Shown: positions 10,201 through 18,885 of the stretch, in pieces
Numbering within the stretch: the first letter of the stretch is position 1
Layout: each line of letters opens with the position of its first letter
From: Planctomycetota bacterium
Lineage (GTDB): Bacteria; Planctomycetota; Planctomycetia; Pirellulales; PLA5
Assembly: GCA_003576845.1 (NCBI GenBank)
Contig: QEVJ01000008.1
Span: 39,907 to 103,906 of the forward strand
DNA length: 64,000 nt
Direction: 5' to 3'
Notes under the pieces: model-generated
Databases searched by the model: none
What the model was told of the DNA's origin: nothing
What the model saw: the letters and a program-made list of their open reading frames with translations, nothing else
Translations under genes and position numbers: made by a program

Positions 10201-11465
10201 ACGCTTTGGTTCGTCGTGTTGAACAGTTCGATGAAGTTAAGGTTGATGTTCTCCGGCGTCCGCTTGTACATGATCTCGCTGATCACGATGTCGGACTGGG
10301 CGTGGGCGGAGTTGGCCGCGCCGAACGTCTGGCTGGCCAGCGGCAGGAAACTTCCCGTTAAATTCGGCGCGCGGCCGATCGACTGCGAGGTTCGCGTAGC
10401 GTCGAACGTGATCGAGTCCTCGTAGTACCGCACGCCCGTCGAATCCTTGGAAACCAAGAACACCGAGCCGCCGCTAGAACCGAGCGCAAAGGCGTTCGGA
10501 TTCGTCGCCGAGTTCGCGTTGAACAGCGTTTCGTCAACCGTGTAGTAGCCGCCGGGCTGGAGGATCGTGCCGTTGGGAACGAAATAGGCATGAAGGAAGC
10601 TGTTAGCCCCTACGTCGTCGTTTTCGTTGTCCGTCAGCATCCAGCCGCTGATGTCCACCGGGTCGCCCGAAATGTTGGCGATTTCGATCGTGTCGCGTTC
10701 GCTGATCGTGTTGTTCGAGTTGGCCAGCACCTCATTGACCACGACCCGCGTTTCATATTCTTCCAGGCCCAATTGCCCCGGATTGCCCCAATATTCGACG
10801 CTGCCGCGCCAATTGCCCCCGTCGGCGTAAGCCAGATTGGCAGCGTTAGCATTGATGGCGTTGGCGATCAAGCTTGGATCGTCGAACATGAGCGTGGTCC
10901 CGCCGCCATCGGGTCGTCCAGGGTAGTCGCCGCCGTCGTCGTAGACGGCGGAGATCACCGTCGCCAGGTTAATCCCCGGAGCGGACAAACGCACCGACGA
11001 AGGCGCGGAGCCGATCGTGCTCGAATTCAACAACTCGCCCACGTACGTCGCGATAACCTTCGTGTTGATTTGCGGGTCGTACTGCGCATAGCGGGTTTGG
11101 ATGGCCGTCGAGTTGCGGACGACTAAACCGTACTCACCAGGCTCCAGGATAAAGCTGGGAAGAGTCACATTGAACGTCTGCGTCGTCCCACCGTTGCCGC
11201 CGCGGCCTTGGATATTGACACCCTGCAATTGGAGCGGCGTATTGCCCGCGTTATACAGCTCGACGAATTCATAATTGTCGTTGTCCGTTGCCCCGGCCGC
11301 TTCGTGCGGCGGGTTGTAGTTGATCTCCGTGATCACCAGGGGATTGTTCGCCAGCACTTCGCGGGCTTCGAGACGTTCGAGTTGCAGCGAACGCCGCGAT
11401 GCGGTTCGCCGCTTGCGCGGCTTGGGTAGACGATGTTGCCCACGATCCCACGAAGACTTCGCCAT
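7203..11465 (-). CDS. Giant secreted protein with six lamin-tail domains and dockerin
   Basis: 1420 residues. The N-terminus is unusually basic and carries RRSLQLERLEAREVLA, the planctomycete LExLEaRxxLa export-associated motif. Six lamin-tail (LTD) domains follow. Their first strands are LVITEINYNP (about 43), VVVNEVLANS (about 237), IVISEIMYKR (about 391), IVVTEVMYNP (about 580), IVINEVQSHT (about 770) and VVISEVMYNP (about 938), each followed by a 'YEFVELYN'-type strand. A beta domain (about 1143-1285) precedes a type I dockerin with two Ca-binding loops, GDVDGDGDVQQDD and DLNTSGHINVVDS (about 1289-1342). A tail containing ARAAAVDRVLADSL closes the protein. Extracellular or cell-surface scaffold role inferred. 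It lies 259 bp upstream of the VTC gene on the same strand. Confidence 0.88.
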   Translation of the reverse strand: MAKSSWDRGQHRLPKPRKRRTASRRSLQLERLEAREVLANNPLVITEINYNPPHEAAGATDNDNYEFVELYNAGNTPLQLQGVNIQGRGGNGGTTQTFNVTLPSFILEPGEYGLVVRNSTAIQTRYAQYDPQINTKVIATYVGELLNSSTIGSAPSSVRLSAPGINLATVISAVYDDGGDYPGRPDGGGTTLMFDDPSLIANAINANAANLAYADGGNWRGSVEYWGNPGQLGLEEYETRVVVNEVLANSNNTISERDTIEIANISGDPVDISGWMLTDNENDDVGANSFLHAYFVPNGTILQPGGYYTVDETLFNANSATNPNAFALGSSGGSVFLVSKDSTGVRYYEDSITFDATRTSQSIGRAPNLTGSFLPLASQTFGAANSAHAQSDIVISEIMYKRTPENINLNFIELFNTTNQSVTVGGTTGWMIDGVGYTFPSTAPLANIPAQSAAVVVAFNPTASPTLAATFRSTYGISASVPLYGPFTSNLSNNGERLTLLAPYVDGATTTRVLVDSVNFDDDSPWPEGPAGGIPQAAPTMMYSLNRVVATNVGDLPHSWRGALPTPGSYSPVSTTSPLEGIVVTEVMYNPLPDAFDDQGNPLSSNHLEFVEILNTTGAAKNLSHSGIDQGVSYRFPLNTTIAADERIVLVAFDPAIASAERDRFLARYGLALGDVRLIGPWVGSLNNGGESLALVDDIGNTYLEFTYNDRGGWPNRAAGNGSSLEVINPAAIPTGVTNTSAYLNNSANWRASTEFHGSPGVAGVGPVASTIVINEVQSHTDPNYSDAVELFNVSASPVNLLEWVITDSITDGTHWTFLPDITLQPGEYITFDRCVLANPQECIPTPLNFNIDAAEGDHLYLLKSDPFLGLPESFVDDIEVPATFGDEVLSGGVSQGRWPNGSGQLFPMQTRTISQFNTNPPPGIAYTDGANSGPRTFEVVISEVMYNPSGANPNDFEFIELQNRNAITTNLGPRQQTSPCPGAPEQTICWVDNQPEGWRLRGSVDFDFTSAHSIPPLGTLLLVSFDPADTTKAAAFRTRWGLTPSTPLVGPFIGFQTIPDDGGVLVLEKPDLSPTTVLDGEEFTPNVMVDRVTYDDAAPWPTTPDGAGQSLTRMNSTAFGDFSTSWTGATPTPGSIGTPAAPPKVTSVILSGTTWSTAFKNAVTTGGSPVQGYTVPKGANQTLALPWSGVNQVSITFDRAVTISNSALAISGVNTASYSISPTPTNPSGFTYTWTVNTPITGDKLLIKLDDARVNASGQMLDGEWTDGVTTGNSGNGTAGGDFNFRVNVLPGDVDGDGDVQQDDRMDVRLAMFTAPGTGSYDVRRDLNTSGHINVVDSIAARNIGDRTLPAGTPSSPAAPDGIVAQANRTSRRPAAAVRAIARAAAVDRVLADSLLVGSSGDPSEGATALRARRTVRAP

Positions 11466-11962
11466 CTTTCGTCACCAGTTCCTTGAAAGTGAATTCCCGC
11501 CGTGCGCGCCGCGGCGCACGAATCCTTCGATATCGCAGTGTGTTGATTCGCGGTCGCGACGCCGGGCCCACCGAAGCCTCACGGTTCCGCCCGCCTGGCA
11601 CGTAACTCTGTCTGAATGTCGCGGCCGCGCCACGCGAGACCGTTTGCCGACGACTCGCCGACCGTCCCACAGACCGCGCAACCTCCCACGAGGGCCACCG
11701 CCGTTGGGCCTACCCGGGCGAAAATCGCGACATTACCGGCCGAAAAGGCAGCGCAGACGTGAAATCCCTGGACCTGGAGGCGCATAGGCGAACGTTCTTG
11801 CCGCAGGCGGCGCCACCCGACACGCACAGCCAACCGGCATTCTGTCATCGTGCCTGGAATGACCGGCAAAGTCAAGATTTTCGTCAGGGGTGTATGAGAA
11901 ATCGCCGCCGAAAACACCCGGCAAGGGGGCACTCTACCGGGCGGCCTACCGTACCTTACACG
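11466..11962. other. Intergenic region, 497 bp, no gene seen
   Basis: Lies between the start of the lamin-tail gene and the end of the FHA kinase gene, both on the minus strand. Short open frames here show no family pattern. It probably carries the promoter of the lamin-tail/VTC/DUF4956 unit. A minus-strand TTGACT occurs at 11870-11875, but no good -10 follows at 17 bp, so no promoter is called. Confidence 0.4.
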
Positions 11963-13678
11963 CTAGGCGACCGGCGCGTCGGCCTGGTCGTCTTCTCGCG
12001 GCGCGGTGATGCTTGCGTCAACGGCAAGGGCGGGCCATTCGAGAATGAACCGGCTGCCCCGGCCGACTTCGCTTTCCACGCGAATATCCCCGCCGTGCTC
12101 GCGGAGGATTTTCTTGCTCACGGGCAGGCCCAAACCCGTTCCGCGGCCGCCCTTGCGCGACACGAACAGGCCGAACATCTTGTCGATGTCCTCTGCCGGG
12201 ATGCCGCGGCCGTTGTCGGCGACCACGACCCGGACCGTCTCGCCGGAGGGGTCGAGTTCGGTCGACACGACGACGCAGCCATTCTCGACGCAGTCGCATG
12301 CGTCGATGGCGTTGGTCACGACGTTGAGAATCGCCCGGTGCAGCCCATCGGGATCGAACCGCAGCGTCGCAATCGCCTCCGCCGGCTTGAAAGCCAACTC
12401 GACACCCAAATCGGCCGCCCGGACTTGCATGAGCTCGACCACGTCTGCGGCGATCGCGTTGATATCCGACGGCACCAGGTCCGGCTCGCGTTCCTTGCTG
12501 AACGTGAGCATGTCCATCACGAGGTGCGAGATTTTCTGCTGGTTCTTCTGCACGATATCCCAGCCTTTGGCGATGACGTCCCGTTCGTTCTCCTTGAGGC
12601 CCTCTTCGATCAGGTAGCTGCCTCCGCTGATGCCTTGGAGGATGTTCTTGATGTGGTGCGACAGCGTGGCGATCATCTGGCCCACCGCCGCCAGCCGCTC
12701 GGCCTGCACCATTGCCGAGTAATAGCTCGTGTCCTCGACCGCCAGCGCCGCCTGATGGGCGATGGCGATCATCAGCTTCAAGTGCTCTTCGCGGAACGTC
12801 TTGGTCCGCGTCGCGGCGAGCATCCGGTCGGCGGGAATCGTCGTGTCGATATAGATCGCGCCGACCACGTCGTACCGGCCCTGCATCGGCACGCAAATCG
12901 CCTCGCGAACGCCCGTGTGCAAAATGCTGCGGGCCGAGTCCCACCGCTCGTCCTCGCGGGCGTTGCTGGTGAGCACACCTTCGTTCCGTTGCCGGACGTA
13001 ATCGAGAATCGTGCGGCTGATCGAGATTTTCTCCCGCGACGTGTCGCCTTTCCGCGTCCGGTGAGCCCGCGGCGTCAGTTCCTTCGTATGCGGATCGACG
13101 AGCATGATGCAGCCGCGGCTCGCCTCGACCCACTCGAAGATCAGGTCCAGGATTCTGGCCAGAAGCTGGTCGATGTCCAGCGTGTGGCTGACGGCCAGCG
13201 CCGTGCGATACATGACCTGGAGGTTGCTTCTGGCCCGCGCGATCCACGGGCTTTCGTCCGTGCCCAACAGCGGCGGGGCGAGGATGCTGCTCCCTTCCTC
13301 CTGGCTCATCGTGCGGACGATCTGCGATTCGTGCTCGGCCAAGAGCGGGCCGACGATGTCGATCTTCGTTGCCAGGTCGTCGCGCTCTTCGGCGGGCGCG
13401 GTGAACAGAAGCGTCGTCGCGCCGATCTGCACCTGATCGCCAGTGGCGAGTTCCTGGCTGAGAATCCGCCGGCTGTTGATGAACGTGCCGTTCGAGCTGC
13501 CCGCGTCCGAGAGGATGAACCGGTCGTTGTGGCGGCGGACCTCGGCGTGGCGGCGGGAGACTTCGCTGTCGTGAAGCTGGATCGTGGCCGTCGTGTCGCG
13601 GCCGAGCGTCATCGCGCCCTGGTCCAGCTCGAACCGCATCCCCTGATCGGCGCCTTTGATGACGAACAGCGAAGCCAC
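11963..13678 (-). CDS. FHA-GAF sensor histidine kinase
   Basis: 571 residues, GTG start. An FHA domain (about 1-95) has the phosphothreonine-binding pattern LGRDTTATIQL-SRRHAEV-SSNGTF. A GAF domain (about 150-320) follows, containing REAICVPMQGRYDVVGAIYI. The histidine kinase core begins with the phosphoacceptor segment LSHHIKNILQGISGG (about 340) and includes an N box (LNVVTNAIDAC), G1 (DNGRGIP) and G2 (GRGTGLGLPVSKKI). No transmembrane segment is present, so it is cytosolic. It may respond to phosphoprotein partners (FHA) and a small ligand (GAF). The orphan receiver 127 bp upstream on the same strand is a plausible partner, and the sigma-54 activator at 17.3 kb is another. Confidence 0.9.
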   Translation of the reverse strand: MASLFVIKGADQGMRFELDQGAMTLGRDTTATIQLHDSEVSRRHAEVRRHNDRFILSDAGSSNGTFINSRRILSQELATGDQVQIGATTLLFTAPAEERDDLATKIDIVGPLLAEHESQIVRTMSQEEGSSILAPPLLGTDESPWIARARSNLQVMYRTALAVSHTLDIDQLLARILDLIFEWVEASRGCIMLVDPHTKELTPRAHRTRKGDTSREKISISRTILDYVRQRNEGVLTSNAREDERWDSARSILHTGVREAICVPMQGRYDVVGAIYIDTTIPADRMLAATRTKTFREEHLKLMIAIAHQAALAVEDTSYYSAMVQAERLAAVGQMIATLSHHIKNILQGISGGSYLIEEGLKENERDVIAKGWDIVQKNQQKISHLVMDMLTFSKEREPDLVPSDINAIAADVVELMQVRAADLGVELAFKPAEAIATLRFDPDGLHRAILNVVTNAIDACDCVENGCVVVSTELDPSGETVRVVVADNGRGIPAEDIDKMFGLFVSRKGGRGTGLGLPVSKKILREHGGDIRVESEVGRGSRFILEWPALAVDASITAPREDDQADAPVA

Positions 13679-13694
13679 GGATGCACCGGGGGTG

Positions 13695-13800
13695 AAGGTT
13701 CAAGGTTCAAGTCTCAAGTCTCAAATAAGGCTCAAGGCATCCGGTTCAACCTCGAACCTTTTGCCTTATTTGAACCTTGAAACTTAAGACTTGAAACTTC
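13695..13800. repeat. Heptad inverted repeat A
   Basis: Left arm: AAGGTTC AAGGTTC AAGTCTC AAGTCTC, then a core AAATAAGGCTCAAGGCAT. Right arm, read on the minus strand: GAAGTTTC AAGTCTT AAGTTTC AAGGTTC, then AAATAAGGC. The units keep 7-nt spacing, and the two arms could pair as RNA. It fills the gap between the kinase and receiver genes. The same core recurs in repeat B at 18.7 kb. Confidence 0.8.
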
Positions 13801-13805
13801 GGCCC

Positions 13806-14249
13806 TCATGCCGCTCGGCGTTCCGCCAGCAGCTCTTCGATTGTATGAACGAGCCGCCCGTAGAGATAGGGTTTTTGGACGTAGCGGGCCCCGCCGGCGC
13901 ACGCGCCGCGCCGCACGCTGCCGAGCAGAATCAATGCCGGCGGGTTTGCCGGCGACGTCGACTCGAACGATCGTTCGGACGCCTCCGCCACGCTCTCGGC
14001 GCACGCCTCACCTTGGCCTTGCAGTGCTGGCGCAAGCTCGCTGTCGAGAACGACGACGTCGGGGTGAAACTCGCGGGCCAGGCGAATTCCGTCCTCGCGC
14101 CGCGCTGCCGACGCGATTCGCACACCCCGGCGCGAGAGCACGGTTTCGAGCACTTCCCGCGTTTCGTCCAGCGGATCGACGACGAGCACCCGCTGCGTGT
14201 TTGTATCCTGTTGGCTCTGCACGTTTCCCGCGCCTCCGTATGCGAGCAT
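13806..14249 (-). CDS. Stand-alone response regulator receiver
   Basis: 147 residues from ATG 14249. The receiver fold starts RVLVVDPLDETREVLE, with the likely phosphoacceptor Asp in PDVVVLDSELAP and the conserved Lys in YVQKPYLYGRL. There is no output domain, so it would act as a phosphorelay or protein-binding receiver. The region between the Asp and the Lys is longer and more degenerate than usual (GEACAESVAEASERSFESTS), so signalling may be altered. Longer upstream reading in the same frame lacks receiver-like sequence and was not used. It is divergent from the M28 peptidase gene and precedes the FHA kinase gene, its most likely partner. Confidence 0.75.
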   Translation of the reverse strand: MLAYGGAGNVQSQQDTNTQRVLVVDPLDETREVLETVLSRRGVRIASAARREDGIRLAREFHPDVVVLDSELAPALQGQGEACAESVAEASERSFESTSPANPPALILLGSVRRGACAGGARYVQKPYLYGRLVHTIEELLAERRAA

Positions 14250-14487
14250 GAATCGACCGACGGTCCGTATCTCGCCCGGCGGAACGCGGCGCGGGAATTC
14301 CGCTCCTGCCGTGCGAAGGGTGCGTAGCGTATCGCCCCCTGCTTGGGCTGTCAAAACCGATTTCTGCTTGACGGCGCTCGGCGACAGTCTGAGAATAGAG
14401 AGTCCCCGCACGGCCGGCCCAACCCCTCCGTTCTGGCCGTCCCGTCCACCGCACTTTGCCCGAACCTCCCGCCTTTCGAGGAATCGC

Positions 14488-16773
14488 ATGTCGCGTCACA
14501 TCCGCACCGCCAGCCGCGCTGGCGCAACGTCCTGGGGACATGCCGCCATTGGGTTCGCCCTGCTGGCCGCAACCGGGGCCTTTCTGGCGTCCCGCCCGCA
14601 AACCGCTCGGGCCGACGACACGGCGGTTGCGACGGCGAAGGGCTCGGTTGCCAAGGATGCCGACGCCAAGGATGCCGCTGCGAACAACGCCGCCCTGGTC
14701 GAGGAGCGGCTGTTCTCGTCGGTCAAATACCTCGCGTCGGACGAACTCGAAGGCCGAGGAATCGGCACCAAGGGACTCGATGCGGCCGCGTTCTTTCTCG
14801 CCGCCGAGTTCACGAAGCTCGGCCTGCGAACGGACGCAGTCGAAGGCACGCCGTTCCAAAACTTCAAGATCAGCCTTCGCACGCAACTCGGGCCCAAGGA
14901 GTCCAACCGGCTTGCGTTCGTCGTGCCCAAGGGCGAGGCTGACAAGACCGAAACGGTCGACCTGGAGCTGGGCAAATCGTTCACGCCGCTGGCCGTGGGC
15001 GGTTCCGCCAAGTTCGATTTGCCGCTCGTGTTCGCCGGCTACGGCATTACCGCCAAAGACGAAGGCTACGACGATTACGCCGGGATCGACGTGAAGGACA
15101 AGGCCGTCGTCATCCTCCGACACAACCCGCAAGTCGATCAGCCCGGTGGACTTTTCACCACCGGCCACGGTCCGTCGCGGCACGCGACCTTCGACACGAA
15201 GATTTCCAACGCCTATCAGCACGGAGCCGCGCTGGTCATCCTGGTCAACGGTTCGGCCGAAATCGAAAAGCAAATCGCGGGTCACCAGAGGCGCTGGCTC
15301 GAATCGACCGACAAGCTCGCCGCCGCGCACGCGGAGTTCAAGAAGATCGAGAACCCGACCAGCGAACAGCTCGCGAAGCACCGCGAAGAAACGACGAAGC
15401 TCTCTGACGAAATCAAGAAGTATGCCCAGCGCTGGCAGGACGCGACCGACCCGCTGCTCGAATTCGAGCGGGCCGGCAGCGACAACAACGGCCGCAAAAT
15501 ACCGGTCGTGTTCTGTACGCGGGCGGCCGCGGACCGGGTCATCAAGGCGGCACTCGGCAAAGACTTAGCGACGATCGAACGCGAGATCGACGCAGGCGCG
15601 CCGGCCGCCGCCAGCGTGACAGGCACCGAGGGAGGCCAGAAGGCTACAAGCGACGCGAGTGTGTCGACGCCGCCCGTCGCCACCGAACCGGCGGAAGCGA
15701 AACCGGACGACGGCAATTCGAAAAAGCTTCCCAAGCCCACGCCGAGAAGCGCGGCCTTGGGCGTTTGCCGGGCGGTTGGCGAAACGGCGGTTACGCGCGA
15801 GGACGCGAGCGTCAAGAACGTCATTGCAGTGCTCGACGGCGAAGGTCCGCTGGCCGACGAAACGGTGGTCATCGGGGCGCACTACGACCACCTCGGCCGC
15901 GGCGGCTCCGGCTCGCTCGCCCGCGGCAGCACCGACATCCACAACGGCGCGGACGACAACGCCTCCGGCACGGCGGCCTTGCTCGAAGTTGCTCGCTCGC
16001 TCGCGACCGAGAAAAACGAAGGTCCACGGCGGCGGATCGTGTTCATGGCATTTTCGGCCGAAGAACGCGGCCTCATCGGCAGCGCCTACTACGTCAACAA
16101 TCCCGTGTTCCCGCTCGAAAAGACCGTCGCCATGCTCAATATGGACATGGTCGGCCGCGTGTCGGACAACAAGCTGATCGTCCAAGGCGCCGACACGGCC
16201 GACGAATTCAAGGCCTGGGTCGAAAAGGCGAACGAGACGGCTCTCTTCAAGCTGACGCATCAGCCAGGCGGATTCGGGCCGAGCGACCACGCCTCGTTCT
16301 ACCCCAAGAGAATTCCAGTGATGCACTTCTTTACCGGCCTGCACTCCGACTATCACCGTCCCAGCGACGACTACGACAAAGTCGACGTGGCCGGCATGAG
16401 GAAAGTGGTCGAAATGGTCACCTACGTCGCGACGCAAGTCGCCGAGAAGCCCGAACGGCCCACGTTTCGCGAAGGCAAGCAACCGGCCCCGCGGCGCGGC
16501 GGCGGCGACCGGCCGTACTTCGGCAGCATTCCGGATTTCGGCGAACCGGTCGACGGCCTCAAGATTTCCGGCGTGACGAAAGACGGCCCGGCGGCAAAGG
16601 GCGGCCTCCAGGGCGGCGACATCATCACGATGCTCGGCGACAACAAGATCGGTAATCTCGAAGACTTCGACGCCGCCCTGCGAAAGTTCAAAGCCGGGGA
16701 CAAGATCTCCGTCGCCGTCAAACGCAAGGACGAAGCGCTCAAGCTCGAAGTAACGGTCGAAGAGCCGCGGTAG
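14488..16773 (+). CDS. Secreted M28 family metallopeptidase with PA and PDZ domains
   Basis: 761 residues, preceded by GAGGAA 6-11 nt before ATG 14488. A signal peptide spans about 1-41 (GFALLAATGAFLASRPQTARADD). A protease-associated segment (about 178-260, PLVFAGYGITAKDEGYDDYAG) comes before the peptidase domain (about 455-660). The latter has the di-zinc ligands of M28: HYDHLGRG near 465, HNGADDNASGTAALLE, the EERGLIGS catalytic Glu, MLNMDMVGR and a late His in LHSDYHRPSDDY. A PDZ domain closes the protein (about 680-760, ISGVTKDGPAAKGGLQGGDIITMLG). It is an aminopeptidase-type exopeptidase expected in the periplasm or outside. A charged helical insert (about 255-320) between the PA and catalytic parts is unusual in length. 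Confidence 0.93.
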   Translation: MSRHIRTASRAGATSWGHAAIGFALLAATGAFLASRPQTARADDTAVATAKGSVAKDADAKDAAANNAALVEERLFSSVKYLASDELEGRGIGTKGLDAAAFFLAAEFTKLGLRTDAVEGTPFQNFKISLRTQLGPKESNRLAFVVPKGEADKTETVDLELGKSFTPLAVGGSAKFDLPLVFAGYGITAKDEGYDDYAGIDVKDKAVVILRHNPQVDQPGGLFTTGHGPSRHATFDTKISNAYQHGAALVILVNGSAEIEKQIAGHQRRWLESTDKLAAAHAEFKKIENPTSEQLAKHREETTKLSDEIKKYAQRWQDATDPLLEFERAGSDNNGRKIPVVFCTRAAADRVIKAALGKDLATIEREIDAGAPAAASVTGTEGGQKATSDASVSTPPVATEPAEAKPDDGNSKKLPKPTPRSAALGVCRAVGETAVTREDASVKNVIAVLDGEGPLADETVVIGAHYDHLGRGGSGSLARGSTDIHNGADDNASGTAALLEVARSLATEKNEGPRRRIVFMAFSAEERGLIGSAYYVNNPVFPLEKTVAMLNMDMVGRVSDNKLIVQGADTADEFKAWVEKANETALFKLTHQPGGFGPSDHASFYPKRIPVMHFFTGLHSDYHRPSDDYDKVDVAGMRKVVEMVTYVATQVAEKPERPTFREGKQPAPRRGGGDRPYFGSIPDFGEPVDGLKISGVTKDGPAAKGGLQGGDIITMLGDNKIGNLEDFDAALRKFKAGDKISVAVKRKDEALKLEVTVEEPR

Positions 16774-16809
16774 TTCATTGAGCTCGACTTGCGCTAGTTC
16801 CGACAACAC

Positions 16810-17193
16810 ATGGTGACGTTCACGAAGTACGATCCCAGAAACGAGGACTGGTCGCCGCAAGGCGCGTTGTTCGTTCGCGGATCGTGGACCGTCGAGTCGC
16901 GAGAGGAGGCGCTGGCTCGTGCGCCCGATTTAGCAATCCGATTCTTTGGCGAAATCTTTCGTCTTTACCCGAACTTGGCGAACGACGCCACGTTTTTGCG
17001 GTGGTCGGAACAGGCCGAAGACGTTTTCGCAATATTCGCCAAACCCGATAGTGGCTTTGGTGTTCAGGTCGACTGCGTTCTTGGGTACTTGATCGTGTGG
17101 GGAGAGGGCGGCCAAGCGGAGTATGGTCACTGGCATGAAGATCCCGTGACACCCGCTCTAGACCACGTGCACCGCTTGGTGTCTGGCGGTTAG
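16810..17193 (+). CDS. Small cytosolic protein of unknown function
   Basis: 127 residues, acidic and rich in Trp, with no signal peptide or membrane segment. It reads as a compact globular protein (FTKYDPRNEDWSPQGALF; GYLIVWGEGGQAEYGHWHED). Its local base composition is less GC-rich than the flanking genes, which suggests later acquisition. It begins 36 bp after the M28 stop on the same strand. I do not recognise the family. The size and Trp/acidic character resemble immunity-type or SMI1-like small proteins, but no specific signature supports that. Confidence 0.6.
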   Translation: MVTFTKYDPRNEDWSPQGALFVRGSWTVESREEALARAPDLAIRFFGEIFRLYPNLANDATFLRWSEQAEDVFAIFAKPDSGFGVQVDCVLGYLIVWGEGGQAEYGHWHEDPVTPALDHVHRLVSGG

Positions 17194-17289
17194 TCGCCGG
17201 AACCGTGAGCCTTTTATCCTTCCGCGAGACGTAGCCTCCCGCCAGCGAACCACTCCCGTTACGCGCTCGCGCGCGGTATCATCGCCGCC

Positions 17290-18699
17290 ATGCCCGAACA
17301 GCCAGGCGACGCGGCCGCCGCCGCCGCCAGCGCGGCGCCGCTCGACGTGCTGGTGATCGACAACGACAAGGACCACGCCCAGGCCGTGGCCGAAAGCCTC
17401 GCGCGGATCGGCTATCGCTGTACCGTCGCTACCAGCGGTCCGGAAGGGGCCAAATTGCTCGACGATCGGGCTTTCGACATCATCATCACCGACCTGATGA
17501 TGGCGGGCGTCGACGGCCTCGAAATCCTCCGCCGCGCCAAGGAAAACCTGGCCGACGTCGAGGTGATTCTGATCACCGGCCATGCTTCGATCAGTTCCGC
17601 CGTCGCCGCGATGCAGCAGGGGGCTTTCCACTACCTCGAAAAATCCGGCATCGCCGAACTGCGCGCCGTTACCAACAGCGCCGCCGAAAAGGTCCGCCTC
17701 AAGCGGGCGAATCTCGAACTCAACCGCCGGCTCGATGAAAAGTTCGGCTTCGAGGGCGTCGTCGGCGCAAGCCCCCAGATGAACGACGTCATCGAGCGGC
17801 TCAAGCGCATCGCTCCGACCGACGCCACCGTCCTGATCCAAGGCGAAACGGGCACCGGCAAGGAACTCGTCGCTCAGGCCCTCCACCAAAACAGCCCTCG
17901 CAAGAAAAAAGCGTTCGTCGCCCTTAACTGCGCCGCGCTCAGCGAGAACATCCTCGAAAGCGAGTTGTTCGGCCACGTCAAAGGGGCTTTCACCGACGCT
18001 TCGGCCGATCGCGTCGGCAAGTTCGAATTTGCCCACGGCGGCACGATGTTCCTGGACGAGGTCGGCGACATGCCGCTGCCCACGCAGATCAAGCTCCTGC
18101 GCGTGCTCGAAAACGGCGAGATCACGCGCGTGGGGTCGAACGATCCGATCAAAGTCAACGTCCGCATCGTCTCGGCCACCAACCGCAATCTTGAAGACGC
18201 GATCGAAGCCGGCACGTTTCGCAGCGACCTGTACCATCGGCTCAAGGTCGTCACGATCCGCTTGCCGCGGTTGGCCGAGCGGTCGCAGGACATTCCGCTT
18301 TTGATCGACCATTTTACGAAGCAGTTCGCCAAGCGGCACAACAAGCACGTCCGCGGCATGTCGACCGCCGCCCGGCGGAAGTTCGTCGCCTACCCGTGGC
18401 CGGGCAACGTCCGCGAGCTGAGGAACTTCGTCGAGAGCATGGTCGTGGTCGACTACGATGGGCTGCTCGACGTGGACGACTTGCCGAGCGAGCTTTCCGA
18501 CGCGAGCGACGCCGTGCAAACGCCGATCGCCGCCCAACAGGGCCTCGCCAGTCTCGTCGGCCGCCCGCTCGACGAACTCGAACGCCTGTTCATCCTCGAA
18601 ACGCTCAACGCCGCCGCCGGCAACCGCGAAGAAGCCGCGAAGATGCTCGGCATCGGCGAGCGGACGCTGTATCGTAAGATCAAAGACTACGGGGTGTAA
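17290..18699 (+). CDS. Sigma-54-dependent response regulator (NtrC family)
   Basis: 469 residues. The receiver domain (about 18-135) has phosphoacceptor [14 protein letters not shown] and Lys in HYLEKSG. The AAA+ domain (about 155-390) has Walker A GETGTGKE, Walker [12 protein letters not shown] and the sigma-54 contact loop. That loop reads GAFTDA rather than the canonical GAFTGA. A Fis-type helix-turn-helix closes the protein ([24 protein letters not shown]). It would activate RNA polymerase-sigma54 promoters after phosphorylation. The cognate kinase is not adjacent; the FHA-GAF kinase 4 kb upstream is one candidate. Its stop codon overlaps the first unit of heptad repeat B. Confidence 0.94.
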   Translation: MPEQPGDAAAAAASAAPLDVLVIDNDKDHAQAVAESLARIGYRCTVATSGPEGAKLLDDRAFDIIITDLMMAGVDGLEILRRAKENLADVEVILITGHASISSAVAAMQQGAFHYLEKSGIAELRAVTNSAAEKVRLKRANLELNRRLDEKFGFEGVVGASPQMNDVIERLKRIAPTDATVLIQGETGTGKELVAQALHQNSPRKKKAFVALNCAALSENILESELFGHVKGAFTDASADRVGKFEFAHGGTMFLDEVGDMPLPTQIKLLRVLENGEITRVGSNDPIKVNVRIVSATNRNLEDAIEAGTFRSDLYHRLKVVTIRLPRLAERSQDIPLLIDHFTKQFAKRHNKHVRGMSTAARRKFVAYPWPGNVRELRNFVESMVVVDYDGLLDVDDLPSELSDASDAVQTPIAAQQGLASLVGRPLDELERLFILETLNAAAGNREEAAKMLGIGERTLYRKIKDYGV

Positions 18700-18807
18700 G
18701 TCTCAAGTCTCAAGGTTCAAATATGGCATGAGGCTTAAGCGTCAATGCAAAGCTCGGGCCGCCATTTATGCCTTAAGCCTTATTTGAGCCTTGAGACTTG
18801 AAGCTTC
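18698..18807. repeat. Heptad inverted repeat B
   Basis: Left arm: AAGTCTC AAGTCTC AAGGTTC, then AAATATGGCATGAGGCTTAAG. Right arm, on the minus strand: AAGCTTC AAGTCTC AAGGCTC, then AAATAAGGCTTAAGGCAT. It starts inside the stop codon of the sigma-54 regulator and could act as a 3' hairpin. It has the same unit and core as repeat A 5 kb away. Confidence 0.8.
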
Positions 18808-18885
18808 GACCTTTCGCCCCCGGCAACCTCAGGACCACCGCCAGCGCCGCGAAGGCGTTCTATCTCGACAAGGACGGTAAGCACC

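Noticed and set aside
11759..13780. 673-codon plus-strand open frame over the kinase gene
   Set aside because: Mirror of the FHA-GAF kinase; its translation is His/Arg/Asp-rich and repetitive as shadows are.
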